A stretch of 64,000 nt of DNA from a virus, in the IMG/VR virus record IMGVR_UViG_3300021389_000005, positions 62,001 to 126,000 of that record, one strand, 5' to 3'. Shown here piece after piece: positions 44,196 through 52,281 of this stretch. The stretch's first letter is position 1. The number at the start of each line of letters is the position of its first letter. A program made the position numbers and the translations under genes. Under the pieces are notes generated by a model. It was not told the origin of the DNA. It saw nothing but the letters and a program-made list of their open reading frames with translations, and did no database searches.

Positions 44196-45191
44196 ATGAG
44201 TGAAGAAAATAACAAAAGAGAAGAAGCGGCTAAAAGGGCTTTAGAGTCAAAAGACGCTATCAACAGACCATCTATTCCAGAATCAAAAGAAGAAGTTTCT
44301 AGTATGGAAGCGGTTATCGATGAGAACGGTTTAGGTAAGGTTAGTATGGGATCATTTACTCCCCCAAAAGCAGCACCATCTGATGATTTATTAGGATGGC
44401 ACGTTGAAAATCTAGATAATTTACCATCAAAAGGTAAATTCTATCCAGCTGACACTATCATTAAGATCAGATCTGCAAAGGCAGCTGAGATTAGACATTT
44501 TTCTACCATGGATGATAATAATTACATCGACATGGAAGATAAGTTAAACGCTATCGTAGAATCATGTGCAAGAATTATGTCAGGGGACAGAAGATTATCT
44601 TATAAAGATATTTTAGAAGAAGATAGAATTGTACTTCTTTTAAGTATTAGAGATTTAACTTTTCCAGAACCAGAAAATAAGTTGATACTTAAGGGTAGAA
44701 CTAAGAAGGGTAAAAAGTCAGTTGATATCGAATTAGCAACTAAAAATTTGGTACCTACTATAATTGAACCAGAAATTGAAAAATATTACAATTCAGGTGA
44801 AAGAATCTATACTATCCAAACTAGATCAGCTGGTGAAATCAGAATGAAACCACCTACAATTGGTGTTATGGAAGAAGTAACTGCGTATTTACAAGACAGA
44901 CAAGAAAAAGAAGTCGAACTAGATAAAGCATTTATTCAAGTATTACCATATATTGTATCTGATTGGAGAGGATTATCTCTTGCCAAAATATTTCAACTAG
45001 AAGTTGATTATAAAGGATGGGACGATAGAAAATATATGATAGTTTATAGATTAGCAGAAAAAATGAGAATTGGTGTACAAACAACACTTGAAATGGAAAT
45101 CGATGGGGAGATCGCAACGGCCCCTCTTGACTTCCCAGGTGGCATCAAAAGTCTTTTCATTATTTCAGATCTCTCTGCAGAACTACTTTAA
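44196..45191 (+). CDS. 26: baseplate hub / tail assembly protein, gp26-like
   Basis: 331 residues (T4 gp26: 208). A disordered N-terminus of 60 residues is followed by NLPSKGKFYPADTIIKIRSAKAAEIRHFS and AIVESCARIM, then ILEEDRIVLLLSIRDLTF, the pattern of the gp26/51 baseplate hub family (a strand-turn opening, then ILNQII...C, then YLFLNIR). The reading frame ends CTA CTT TAA. The overlapping +1 frame continues with convincing protein sequence, so a longer fusion is likely (see frameshift entry). It lies upstream of the tape measure, where tail-assembly chaperones normally lie. Confidence 0.65.
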   Translation: MSEENNKREEAAKRALESKDAINRPSIPESKEEVSSMEAVIDENGLGKVSMGSFTPPKAAPSDDLLGWHVENLDNLPSKGKFYPADTIIKIRSAKAAEIRHFSTMDDNNYIDMEDKLNAIVESCARIMSGDRRLSYKDILEEDRIVLLLSIRDLTFPEPENKLILKGRTKKGKKSVDIELATKNLVPTIIEPEIEKYYNSGERIYTIQTRSAGEIRMKPPTIGVMEEVTAYLQDRQEKEVELDKAFIQVLPYIVSDWRGLSLAKIFQLEVDYKGWDDRKYMIVYRLAEKMRIGVQTTLEMEIDGEIATAPLDFPGGIKSLFIISDLSAELL

Positions 45192-45192
45192 G
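45186..45192 (+). other. probable programmed +1 frameshift site (CTT TAA G)
   Basis: The last sense codon CTT and stop TAA form CTT-TAA-G, the same slip logic as the CTT-TGA-C site of bacterial prfB: Leu-tRNA moves from CUU to UUU when release is slow. After the slip the ribosome reads AAG ACT AAG TTC TAC CTG, giving KTKFYLGIHLRM and then the ORF that ends at 45435. Confidence 0.5.
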
Positions 45193-45222
45193 ACTAAGTT
45201 CTACCTGGGTATACATCTTAGA

Positions 45223-45435
45223 ATGCAACCCTCGGAGATTGAAGAAATGTACTACTATGAATATTGGTATTATGTTCAAAATCTTCAAGAGTACATTAAG
45301 GCTAAGAATAAACAAACATCGGAACAATCAGAACAACAGGAGAAACAATCGGCTGCTATGAGATCGCAGTCCTCTCCTAAGATGCCCAAAGTTCCTTCAA
45401 TGAAAGCACCTACATTTAAGATGCCGAAATTGTAA
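45223..45435 (+). CDS. tail assembly ORF reached by frameshift or internal start
   Basis: From the first ATG in this frame (45223) the product is 70 residues: MQPSEIEEMYYYEYWYYVQNLQEYI, then a Gln/Ser/Pro-rich basic tail. The frame is open upstream to before the gp26-like stop, and the KTKFYLGIHLR residues between the CTT-TAA and this ATG look coding. I therefore think the main product is a frameshift extension of the gp26-like protein (about 412 residues), comparable to gpG-GT chaperones of other tailed phages. Independent translation from 45223 is the alternative. Confidence 0.5.
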   Translation: MQPSEIEEMYYYEYWYYVQNLQEYIKAKNKQTSEQSEQQEKQSAAMRSQSSPKMPKVPSMKAPTFKMPKL

Positions 45436-45436
45436 A

Positions 45437-45446
45437 GATATATAGT
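45437..45446 (+). promoter_or_regulatory. late promoter motif (class A) for the tape measure gene
   Basis: GATATATAGT, 90 nt before the tape measure start, with a stable hairpin in between. Confidence 0.5.
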
Positions 45447-45455
45447 ATGAGAGAC

Positions 45456-45483
45456 GGTGTGCTGGTTTAGCGATCAGCACACC
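45456..45483 (+). other. leader hairpin before the tape measure gene
   Basis: Perfect 9-bp stem GGTGTGCTG (45456-45464) with CAGCACACC (45475-45483), a 10-nt loop and no T run. It lies downstream of the late promoter motif and 43 nt before the start codon, so it would be in the 5' leader of the mRNA. Confidence 0.6.
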
Positions 45484-45526
45484 ACATACTTAAAAAATAT
45501 TTCTCGAAGACTTGAACTTAAATTTT

Positions 45527-48500
45527 ATGAAAAGCGCCTTTGATAGGATGGGTGCTCAAAGCAAAGCGATAGAAGAACTCAATGAGTCTGCTAAAGTAAC
45601 CGCAGCATCGGTTACTGTTGGTGGAGATTTGTATTCGAGAATAGACGCACTTGTTACTGTACTGGAAGATATGGCCACTGGTAAATCCGGAGGTGGAGGT
45701 AATAAGACAAGTATTAAAGAAGCTATGGCCATGGCAATCATGGCACCCACACTAAAGCCAATAGGTACAGGTTTGGGCTATATAGTAGAAGCACTTAACA
45801 AATTAGGACCTGACGGAGAGAAAAAAGCTAAGGCAATGGAAGGCATTGCTGGCGCTTTATCAAAACTCGGGGCAGTCGGTAAGTCTATATTCGCATTCGC
45901 AGGGTATATGGCACTTTCAATTCCACTTTTAATAATAACAGCAATGGCATCGCCCTTAATAGCGATAGCTCTTTTTGCGACAATTGGTGCAGTGATGTTA
46001 GTGGCCAAAATACTAGATAAAAAGAAATTAAAGGCATTAGCACAACTTAAAAAAGTAGGTTTAGCCCTTTTGGTTTTTGCTGGATCATTAGCTTTAATAT
46101 CTTTATTTATAGGACCTGCAATTAAAGGAGCTATAGGAGTTGCTATTATGTTAGGTATAATAGGTATAACCCTGAAACTACTTGATATGTTAGGCATTTT
46201 AGATGGTAAGAGGTTAAAAGAATTCGGAACAGGAATGATGTTATTAGGACTTGGTATATTAGCCATGGCTATTTCATTCGCATTAGTTCAATTAATAATG
46301 CCACAAGCAATGAAAGGTGCCTTATGGGCATTGGGTATTATATTAGTAATGGGATTAATGTTCTGGATGCTAGACAAAATGGGAGTCGATAAGAGCATGC
46401 GAGAAGGTATTATGGCAATTGCCATGGCCGGTATTGCTATTGTCGGTTTAGGTCTTGCATTTGCGATATTTAAGTATTTGATTCCAGATATGGAAACAAT
46501 TTGGGCAGCTATTAAAATGTTAGCAATTATCGGTGGAACATTTATGGTAATAGGATTAATGCAAAAACCAATTATGACAGGTGCTAAAGCTCTATTATGG
46601 GCTTCATTAGCGATAGTAGTTGTAGCTCTTTCATTTATAATCTTAAATGCATTAATTCCACCTGGAGAAATGACACTTGAATCGTTTATGCCTCTTTTAG
46701 TAGTAGCTGGAATAGCAGCGGCTTTTGTGATCATAGGTTTAGGTGCTAGTTTAATTCAACAAGGTGCTATCGCAATGATATTAGCAGGTGTTTCTGTTAT
46801 ACTAATAGCTCTTGCAGTAAGAATGATTGCCAAACCTTTACAAAAAGGAGGATGGGAACTTATTGGCCAAATAGGAGCTTTAATAGCAATGTTAGGTATA
46901 GAATTTGGTTTATTCGGTTTAGCAGCTCCGTTTATTTTAGCGGGTGCAGCAGCGATGTTAGTCGCTGGTGTAGCGATGATAGCAATAGCTGGAGGTACCG
47001 CAGCGATGGGTGCAGTATTAAACAAAAGTAAAAAATTATTAGAACCTGCTCCTTCTGGTGAAGGATCAAACTTGTCTGTTTTACTAAATACAATTGGCGA
47101 CGCATTTAGTATGTGGCCATGGAGAGCAGCAGGTATATTAGTTGGTGCAGCTGCAATGTTAACTGCAGGTCTTGCATTAATATCAATCGGAGCCGGTATT
47201 AGTAAATTCCAGGTAATTTCTGAGAAAGCTGATTTACCTAAATTGGCTGAGAATATAGCATTTATGGTCGGTTCATTAGCCGTTCCTTTTAATTTAATAG
47301 GTGGAGGTGGAACACTTTCAGTTAAGGATCCAATGACTGGGAAGATGGTAGACATTAAATTCACTGGCGGTGGAGGTGGTTTCTTCGGCTTAGGTGGTAG
47401 TAATCCAGTAGCTATGGGTATTTCTTCTGTACATGGTATGGGAGCTGCATTAACTGGAATTGCTAAAGGTGTTCAGAACATGGCTAATCTTAAATTTCCA
47501 ACAGGATTTGATAAAGACGGTAATGCAACTGGATATGAAACACTATCAGGAGACATTTGGAAAACAGTTATCGAAAACACCGTAACTATGGTCGGTTCAT
47601 TAGCAGTTCCATTTGCTATGATAGGTAACGGCCTTACAATAACAGATCCAGAAACTGGTCAACAAATTAAATTACCAGGTGGGGGTAAAAAAGGACTTTT
47701 AGCTTCTATATTCGGTGGAGGTGAATCTAACCCGGTAGCAGATGGTATTTCTTCTGTACAAGGTATGGGTGAAGCTTTAACTGGTATAGCTATGGGTGTA
47801 CAAGCCATGGCGATGCTTAAAATGCCAACAGGTTTTGATCCAGAAACTGGCGAGCCAACAGGTTTTGAGCCCTTTAATTTAGAGCACGCTAAAACAGTAA
47901 CCGCAAACACTAAGACATTAATAACAGCACTATCTGGTACTTTTGCACAAGTAGGTAATTCACCCGATGCTAAAACTAGTTGGTGGGGAGGAAAGTCTAC
48001 AATACAAAAAGGTATTGATCTCGTACAGGGTATGGGAACACCTCTTAAAAATTTAGCAACAGGTGTTCAAGATATGGCCAATTTAAAATTCGCCAAAGGA
48101 TATGATGCTGAAGGTAAAGCCACAGGGTATTACACTATTTCAGATCTAGATAAAATTGTACCTAAAATTGAAAGTAATTCACAGATGTTAATTAAAGCAC
48201 TTACAAATGTATTTACTACTATAGGTGGTAGTGACGCTGCTAAGGGCAGAGGATGGACATTCTGGAAACCTACCAAATTTGAAAAAGGTATTAAATTAGT
48301 TGAAAAAATTGCAGATCCATTTAAAAAATTAGCGGGAGCTGCTAAGAATGCTGCAAATATAGTTAAAGACATTTCGAACGCACAAGAGGTTCAAGAAAAG
48401 GTTAAAGCTATGATTCAAGCTATTACTGAGGCAGGTGGAGAAAGATCAGAATCAGAAATAGAAACTTCAATTAGAATGGTAAATGCACTAGGGCACAACT

Positions 48501-49396
48501 ACGATATATTTAGTTATGCTATACCTAAAATAGTATCAGCCGTGAATAGCTTCCAAGCTAAACAAGGTAGAGCATTTATGAGCATTTTTGGTGGCGAATC
48601 AACACCCAAAACTCTTGTTCCAAAGCTAATGATGTTAAAGGGACTTAGCACAGCATATGGTAAAATGTCTTGGGCAATTCCAAAAATGACAGCAGCTATT
48701 AATGGTTTAGTACCAGAAGCTATGACTTCATTTGTTAAAATAATAGGTGGTTCCACATTCTTCCCAGGACAAGCTGAAGCAAAAACAAAAATGTTCATTG
48801 TTATAGGTAAAACTTTCTCACGCATGGGCGATGCTGTTCCTAAGATTTCATCAGCTGTTAATCAACTAGATCCATTTAAGGCAACTATTATGAAAAATAT
48901 GTTTATGGGTCCAGTTAGTAAAATAAGACCGATAGCAGGTTACACTGCTCAAGCATTATTATGGAGATCTATTGGTAGAAATATGGAAGCTAATGCTAAA
49001 TCTTTTCCTGAAGTTGCTAGTGCTATTAATTCAATGGATCTTACCAAACTAAAAGAATCTCGTCAAATGTTCGAGGCACTTGCAGTTCTTTCTAGTGCAG
49101 ATAGTCCAGATGATATATTAGAGGCAATGGGTGAATCTCTTGAAAAGGCTTTAGAGAATTTGGCAGAGATGATTGAGAAATTTAAAACTTCCGTAAGTGA
49201 AGGTAACGCTGAAAATGCCGGCATATTGGAAAAAGCAGCAGGTGGACTAGGAAGAACAATAGGTGCATTTGCTTCTGGAGTTACTGGAGGTGGAAGTGGA
49301 GGAGATTCAGCACAGGTTGTTGCAGCTATTAACAAAATGCATAGATCATTATCCGGTTCTGGTATTAGAATCAAAAATGTAGATGAACTAGGATAA
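45527..49396 (+). CDS. tail tape measure protein with membrane segments and internal repeats
   Basis: 1289 residues from the ATG at 45527, preferred to a TTG five codons earlier. After a charged N-terminus of about 100 residues, residues 120-580 are a chain of long hydrophobic Gly/Ala/Met/Ile segments (for example FAGYMALSIPLLIITAMASP), typical of tape measures that form a membrane channel. From about 625 there are at least three copies of an 80-120-residue repeat centred on GISSVHGMGAALTGIAKGV, GISSVQGMGEALTGIAMGV and GIDLVQGMGTPLKNLATGV. The C-terminal part is soluble and helical. T4's tape measure gp29 has 590 residues, so a much longer tail is expected. Confidence 0.85.
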   Translation: MKSAFDRMGAQSKAIEELNESAKVTAASVTVGGDLYSRIDALVTVLEDMATGKSGGGGNKTSIKEAMAMAIMAPTLKPIGTGLGYIVEALNKLGPDGEKKAKAMEGIAGALSKLGAVGKSIFAFAGYMALSIPLLIITAMASPLIAIALFATIGAVMLVAKILDKKKLKALAQLKKVGLALLVFAGSLALISLFIGPAIKGAIGVAIMLGIIGITLKLLDMLGILDGKRLKEFGTGMMLLGLGILAMAISFALVQLIMPQAMKGALWALGIILVMGLMFWMLDKMGVDKSMREGIMAIAMAGIAIVGLGLAFAIFKYLIPDMETIWAAIKMLAIIGGTFMVIGLMQKPIMTGAKALLWASLAIVVVALSFIILNALIPPGEMTLESFMPLLVVAGIAAAFVIIGLGASLIQQGAIAMILAGVSVILIALAVRMIAKPLQKGGWELIGQIGALIAMLGIEFGLFGLAAPFILAGAAAMLVAGVAMIAIAGGTAAMGAVLNKSKKLLEPAPSGEGSNLSVLLNTIGDAFSMWPWRAAGILVGAAAMLTAGLALISIGAGISKFQVISEKADLPKLAENIAFMVGSLAVPFNLIGGGGTLSVKDPMTGKMVDIKFTGGGGGFFGLGGSNPVAMGISSVHGMGAALTGIAKGVQNMANLKFPTGFDKDGNATGYETLSGDIWKTVIENTVTMVGSLAVPFAMIGNGLTITDPETGQQIKLPGGGKKGLLASIFGGGESNPVADGISSVQGMGEALTGIAMGVQAMAMLKMPTGFDPETGEPTGFEPFNLEHAKTVTANTKTLITALSGTFAQVGNSPDAKTSWWGGKSTIQKGIDLVQGMGTPLKNLATGVQDMANLKFAKGYDAEGKATGYYTISDLDKIVPKIESNSQMLIKALTNVFTTIGGSDAAKGRGWTFWKPTKFEKGIKLVEKIADPFKKLAGAAKNAANIVKDISNAQEVQEKVKAMIQAITEAGGERSESEIETSIRMVNALGHNYDIFSYAIPKIVSAVNSFQAKQGRAFMSIFGGESTPKTLVPKLMMLKGLSTAYGKMSWAIPKMTAAINGLVPEAMTSFVKIIGGSTFFPGQAEAKTKMFIVIGKTFSRMGDAVPKISSAVNQLDPFKATIMKNMFMGPVSKIRPIAGYTAQALLWRSIGRNMEANAKSFPEVASAINSMDLTKLKESRQMFEALAVLSSADSPDDILEAMGESLEKALENLAEMIEKFKTSVSEGNAENAGILEKAAGGLGRTIGAFASGVTGGGSGGDSAQVVAAINKMHRSLSGSGIRIKNVDELG

Positions 49397-49400
49397 TCTT

Positions 49401-49430
49401 ATGAAACCTTTATTTTTTGTAAAGTATAAC
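49401..49430 (+). promoter_or_regulatory. class B promoter for the KTSC gene
   Basis: GAAACC at 49403 and TATAAC at 49425, 22 nt start to start, 21 nt before TTGATAA-free leader ends at the ATG 49446. It marks the change from late tail genes to the accessory cluster. Confidence 0.6.
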
Positions 49431-49445
49431 TACTAAACAAGATAA

Positions 49446-49724
49446 ATGATTACAAGTACAACATCACATTACAAGAGCTCAACTATCGATGCAGCATCGT
49501 ATAACTTTGCAGATAAGACCTTAACTGTGGTTTTTAAATGGGCAACTTATGTTTATGAAGCAGTTGATGTAGCAACATGGGTTAACTTCAATTCAGCAGA
49601 ATCTCAAGGTAAAGCACTCAATGAGTATATTAAGGGTGAATTTGAATATACTAAACACGAAGACAACCCTCCGGGTAGTCTTTTAGATGAACTACCACCA
49701 GCCGATTATCAATTAGATAATTAA
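49446..49724 (+). CDS. KTSC-domain protein (92 aa)
   Basis: STTSHYKSSTIDAASYNFADKTLTVVFKWATYVYEAVDVATWVNFNSAESQGKALNEYIKG follows the KTSC domain: S..I....Y......L.V.F..G..Y.Y..V....W......S.GK..N..I. KTSC occurs at the C-terminus of lysyl-tRNA synthetases and as stand-alone phage proteins; its function is not well defined. A proline-rich C-terminal tail follows. Confidence 0.7.
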   Translation: MITSTTSHYKSSTIDAASYNFADKTLTVVFKWATYVYEAVDVATWVNFNSAESQGKALNEYIKGEFEYTKHEDNPPGSLLDELPPADYQLDN

Positions 49725-49735
49725 TATATTAAATC

Positions 49736-49930
49736 ATGACAAAAGCAAGCATCGTACAGAGATTGTTAGACAAAGGTACAATCACAGCGGAAGAAGCAGT
49801 AATTCTATTAAAAACAGAAACTATAAATATTCCAATGTATACACCTAATCCTTATTATTCTAGTCCAGATTGGACTGGAACTCCACCGGTTTGGTGCGAA
49901 GACAATACTACAACAAGCAACATCGATTAA
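49736..49930 (+). CDS. small hypothetical protein (64 aa)
   Basis: An N-terminal helical module ASIVQRLLDKGTITAEEAVILLK, similar in pattern to SHOCT-like oligomerisation modules, is followed by a Pro/Tyr/Thr-rich tail. It starts 11 bp after the KTSC gene. Confidence 0.55.
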   Translation: MTKASIVQRLLDKGTITAEEAVILLKTETINIPMYTPNPYYSSPDWTGTPPVWCEDNTTTSNID

Positions 49931-49941
49931 ATAACTTTCTA

Positions 49942-50097
49942 ATGAAAAAGCGTAATCAATCACGTGAGGATATTAATCCCGAAGATCGTAAGCGAAAGCT
50001 TAATTTTAAAAAGAAACGACAGCGTAATCAAGAACCAACATTTGATCATCGCCGCGTTAGAAATCTAAAAGACTTAGAAGACTATGAAGAAATCTAA
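49942..50097 (+). CDS. small very basic protein (51 aa)
   Basis: Lys/Arg-rich throughout (DRKRKLNFKKKRQRNQ), ending with an acidic helix LKDLEDYEEI. ATG at 49942 is preferred to a GTG/TTG-type start farther upstream that would run through the previous gene. Nucleic-acid binding is likely from the charge alone. Confidence 0.55.
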   Translation: MKKRNQSREDINPEDRKRKLNFKKKRQRNQEPTFDHRRVRNLKDLEDYEEI

Positions 50098-50188
50098 AAT
50101 AAATTGGACACTTATTATTACATGGTCTGCTGTTATCACGGTAGCATATTTAATTTGGTCAAATGTCTATAAAATTGTTATAACATGA
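50084..50188 (+). CDS. single-span membrane microprotein (34 aa)
   Basis: MKKSKINW is followed by a hydrophobic segment TLIITWSAVITVAYLIW and a short tail. It overlaps the preceding gene by 14 bp and the next by 4 bp (ATGA). Both overlaps and the charge pattern support it as a real inner-membrane peptide. Confidence 0.5.
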   Translation: MKKSKINWTLIITWSAVITVAYLIWSNVYKIVIT

Positions 50189-50400
50189 ATGGATTACCCG
50201 GATATTACATAAGCGACGAGTTCAGAACTAATTCAAAAAGTCTTGTTCCAGGAGGATGGGATGTTGAAGTAGAATTTGATAGTTTCGAAAAAAGAATTTA
50301 TTCTAACATTAAAAACACAGAAGCATACGCTAAACATATATTGGCAAATGATAAAAGTGTGAAATCAGTGACAGTAATCGGAGAAAGTAAAACACAATGA
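50185..50400 (+). CDS. small hypothetical protein (71 aa)
   Basis: ATGA overlaps on both sides. The sequence has an N-terminal GLPGYYISDEFRTN and a beta-alpha-beta-like remainder (WDVEVEFDSFEKRIYSN, then SVKSVTVIGES). No family is recognised. Confidence 0.6.
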   Translation: MNGLPGYYISDEFRTNSKSLVPGGWDVEVEFDSFEKRIYSNIKNTEAYAKHILANDKSVKSVTVIGESKTQ

Positions 50401-50606
50401 AAGAAGAAGATTTTATACACAGACACATTGAGAGCATATTAGATGTTCCTGGTGATCTTAGTTCTGGGATCAACGGTTGTATACTCGCAAGCGTATTCGA
50501 TAGAGCATGTGACATCCTAGAATCAAATGGATCTAAGAAACCAAACATTGTAGATGTAATCGATGATCCAGAATGCGAATTAACATATTTAGTAGAAAAT
50601 GGATGA
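50397..50606 (+). CDS. small hypothetical protein (69 aa)
   Basis: Acidic helical protein, ATGA-coupled to the previous gene. INGCILASVFDRACDILESNG forms the central helix. No family is recognised. Confidence 0.6.
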   Translation: MKEEDFIHRHIESILDVPGDLSSGINGCILASVFDRACDILESNGSKKPNIVDVIDDPECELTYLVENG

Positions 50607-50727
50607 TGATATGATATTTTGGGATGATATGTGGAACATGTCAAGTAAGAAACTAAAAAAAGCAACTAAAAATGAAGATACTACAAAAGATAGCGTGGAA
50701 GACACGCAAGTGGAACCTGAAGATTAA
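50599..50727 (+). CDS. possible small acidic protein (42 aa)
   Basis: Overlaps the previous gene by 8 bp and the next by 56 bp. Met/Asp/Trp-rich N-terminus (MDDDMIFWDDMWNM) and Lys/Glu-rich remainder. The long overlap with the following gene lowers confidence. Confidence 0.4.
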   Translation: MDDDMIFWDDMWNMSSKKLKKATKNEDTTKDSVEDTQVEPED

Positions 50728-51004
50728 TTTATTCGATCTATTTTTACATGACGGCGACGGATGCTGGGGATTTACTTTATTAGAAATAGTTCATAACTTC
50801 GAAACAAGATCTTTACTTGCATTTGAATTTAGACTACCAAATGGAGGTAATATTAAAAAATTTAGCATTGACAATTGGGATTTCTTATTTCTTAGAGGTT
50901 ATATGTATAAGCAGTGGGAAAAGTTAGATGATAGAAAAATGTGGTCAGGTCCTCTTTCTAGATGGGACGAGATGAAATTAAAGATACTTGGAAAAATACT
51001 TTAA
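50672..51004 (+). CDS. hypothetical protein (110 aa)
   Basis: Compact alpha/beta protein: LFDLFLHDGDGCWGFTLLEIVHNFETRSLLAFEFRLP resembles a cystatin-like or small beta-sheet phage protein. A Trp-rich C-terminus follows. It precedes a strong terminator by 18 bp. No function is recognised. Confidence 0.65.
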   Translation: MKILQKIAWKTRKWNLKINLFDLFLHDGDGCWGFTLLEIVHNFETRSLLAFEFRLPNGGNIKKFSIDNWDFLFLRGYMYKQWEKLDDRKMWSGPLSRWDEMKLKILGKIL

Positions 51005-51022
51005 ACTTTTTTGAAAATAATC

Positions 51023-51053
51023 AGCCAAATATTTTTTTATTTGGCTTTTTTTT
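51023..51053 (+). terminator. intrinsic terminator merged with a class C promoter
   Basis: Perfect 8-bp stem AGCCAAAT (51023-51030) with ATTTGGCT (51039-51046), then T8. The T-rich loop and tail also supply the T block of the class C promoter that follows directly. Confidence 0.9.
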
Positions 51054-51063
51054 GGTATATTAG
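51032..51063 (+). promoter_or_regulatory. class C promoter
   Basis: T7 block at 51032 and TATATTAG at 51056 (24 nt), 42 nt before the start at 51098. It overlaps the preceding terminator. Confidence 0.6.
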
Positions 51064-51097
51064 TAGAGTAATTAAATTATTAACTAAAACAAAAATT

Positions 51098-51535
51098 ATG
51101 CCTTACATTACAAAAGAACAAGTTAAAGCAAAGAGAAAAGCTCTTAAAGAAGCTCTTCCTGAGTACAAATTATCTATTACTACTGAACACTATAGTGGTA
51201 TTAAAGTAGCTATCATGAGAGGTCCGAGTATGCTCCATGGATCTACATACGAGCAATTGAATCCTTATATGGATTATAGAGAAGAGAGATGGGACAGAGA
51301 TCTTGAAGATCATGTTTCTTATCCTGAGATTGCTGACCTAATGGAGGTTATTATGCCTATACTGAATGAAGGTATTGGTGAAGGCTTTCAAGACTCTGAC
51401 TATGGTCATGTACCTGATTATTATACTTGGGTCCATATTGGTAAATGGGACAAACCTTATGTCTGTACTAAAATTGCAGGTGTAGATTTTTCTGAATCTC
51501 TTAATCAATTGGATAACTTATCAATCCTTTCATAA
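51098..51535 (+). CDS. hypothetical protein (145 aa)
   Basis: Start at 51098 is chosen because the longer frame from 51011 passes through the terminator and promoter. The product starts MPYITKEQVKAKRKALKEALPEYKLS and then has strand-like segments (GIKVAIMRGPSM...) and an acidic helix DLEDHVSYPEIADLMEVI. The N-terminal pattern resembles phage proteins of the LPD29-like type, seen with other small accessory ORFs. Function not established. Confidence 0.65.
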   Translation: MPYITKEQVKAKRKALKEALPEYKLSITTEHYSGIKVAIMRGPSMLHGSTYEQLNPYMDYREERWDRDLEDHVSYPEIADLMEVIMPILNEGIGEGFQDSDYGHVPDYYTWVHIGKWDKPYVCTKIAGVDFSESLNQLDNLSILS

Positions 51536-51537
51536 AA

Positions 51538-51708
51538 ATGACATTTGAAGAAAGGTCTTTAGAAGCTGTAGACATTTTTGGAAAAGATGTGGTTGACGAG
51601 GTTATTGCCATCGTCAGCCTTTCTGATCCTGATGCAGCGTATGTTCAATTTGAAGACGAAGGTTTAAGCAACCACGTCTCATGTGTAGAATTTATTTACT
51701 TTAATTAA
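51538..51708 (+). CDS. small acidic hypothetical protein (56 aa)
   Basis: Starts two bases after the previous stop. Acidic alpha/beta sequence (FEERSLEAVDIFGKDVVDEVIAIV... CVEFIYFN). No family is recognised. Confidence 0.55.
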   Translation: MTFEERSLEAVDIFGKDVVDEVIAIVSLSDPDAAYVQFEDEGLSNHVSCVEFIYFN

Positions 51709-51714
51709 AATATT

Positions 51715-51828
51715 ATGAATAAAATTAAAAATATCATTAGAAGTATTGAAAGCGTAGACATCGTTCTTATAACAGCATTTTGTTTATACTTAACATTGCT
51801 AATTTCTAATGTTGCAAAAATGTTTTAA
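51715..51828 (+). CDS. single-span membrane microprotein (37 aa)
   Basis: Basic N-terminus MNKIKNIIRS then a hydrophobic span IVLITAFCLYLTLLIS. The stop is immediately followed by the start codon of the exported repeat protein, indicating coupling. Confidence 0.5.
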   Translation: MNKIKNIIRSIESVDIVLITAFCLYLTLLISNVAKMF

Positions 51829-52245
51829 ATGAGATCACTTATTTTTATAACGCTTGCATTATTTACATGTGTTTTAGTAAATGCCCAATCGGTAAAAACT
51901 AAAAGTGCATATGGTGATGCCATCGTATATGTTGATGGTAATACACTAAAATCTAAAAACATGTATGGTGAAGCATTATTATACAATGACCATGGTACTA
52001 TTAAAACTAAAAACTCTTATGGTAATGCAATCTATTATTTAGATGGTAATACTGTAAAACATAAAAATAATTACGGTGCTCATGTTTTTTATTTTGACAA
52101 CAACACAATTAGAAGTAAAAACAAGTACGGTGAAGCACTTTATTATTTAGATGGAAATACGTTAAGATATAAGAACAAATACGGTAGAGCTATTTATTAT
52201 TTTGAAGGTATTCCAAAACGATGGGTGATAATTTGTTTGATATAA
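51829..52245 (+). CDS. exported 18-residue-repeat protein (138 aa)
   Basis: Signal peptide MRSLIFITLALFTCVLVNAQ, then about six consecutive 18-residue repeats of the form (S/T)KNxYGEALYYLDGNTLK. Each has a conserved Tyr-Gly, a hydrophobic strand and a DGNT turn. The regular strand-turn alternation suggests a beta-solenoid or WG/MORN-like sheet. The C-terminus switches to a short hydrophobic tail IPKRWVIICLI. The export signal is of Bacteroidota type. A cell-surface or periplasmic function during infection is inferred; no family name is certain. Confidence 0.7.
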   Translation: MRSLIFITLALFTCVLVNAQSVKTKSAYGDAIVYVDGNTLKSKNMYGEALLYNDHGTIKTKNSYGNAIYYLDGNTVKHKNNYGAHVFYFDNNTIRSKNKYGEALYYLDGNTLRYKNKYGRAIYYFEGIPKRWVIICLI

Positions 52246-52281
52246 ATGTAAATTTACCATAAAGTGTGTAATTATACTTAT

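Noticed and set aside
45778-49374. Series of minus-strand ORFs opposite the tape measure gene
   Set aside because: Hydrophobic antisense shadows of the Gly/Ala/Ile-rich tape measure, with no initiation context and conflicting with a strong plus-strand gene.
51011-51097. Upstream start for the 145-residue protein
   Set aside because: The region is a terminator hairpin followed by a class C promoter, not coding sequence.
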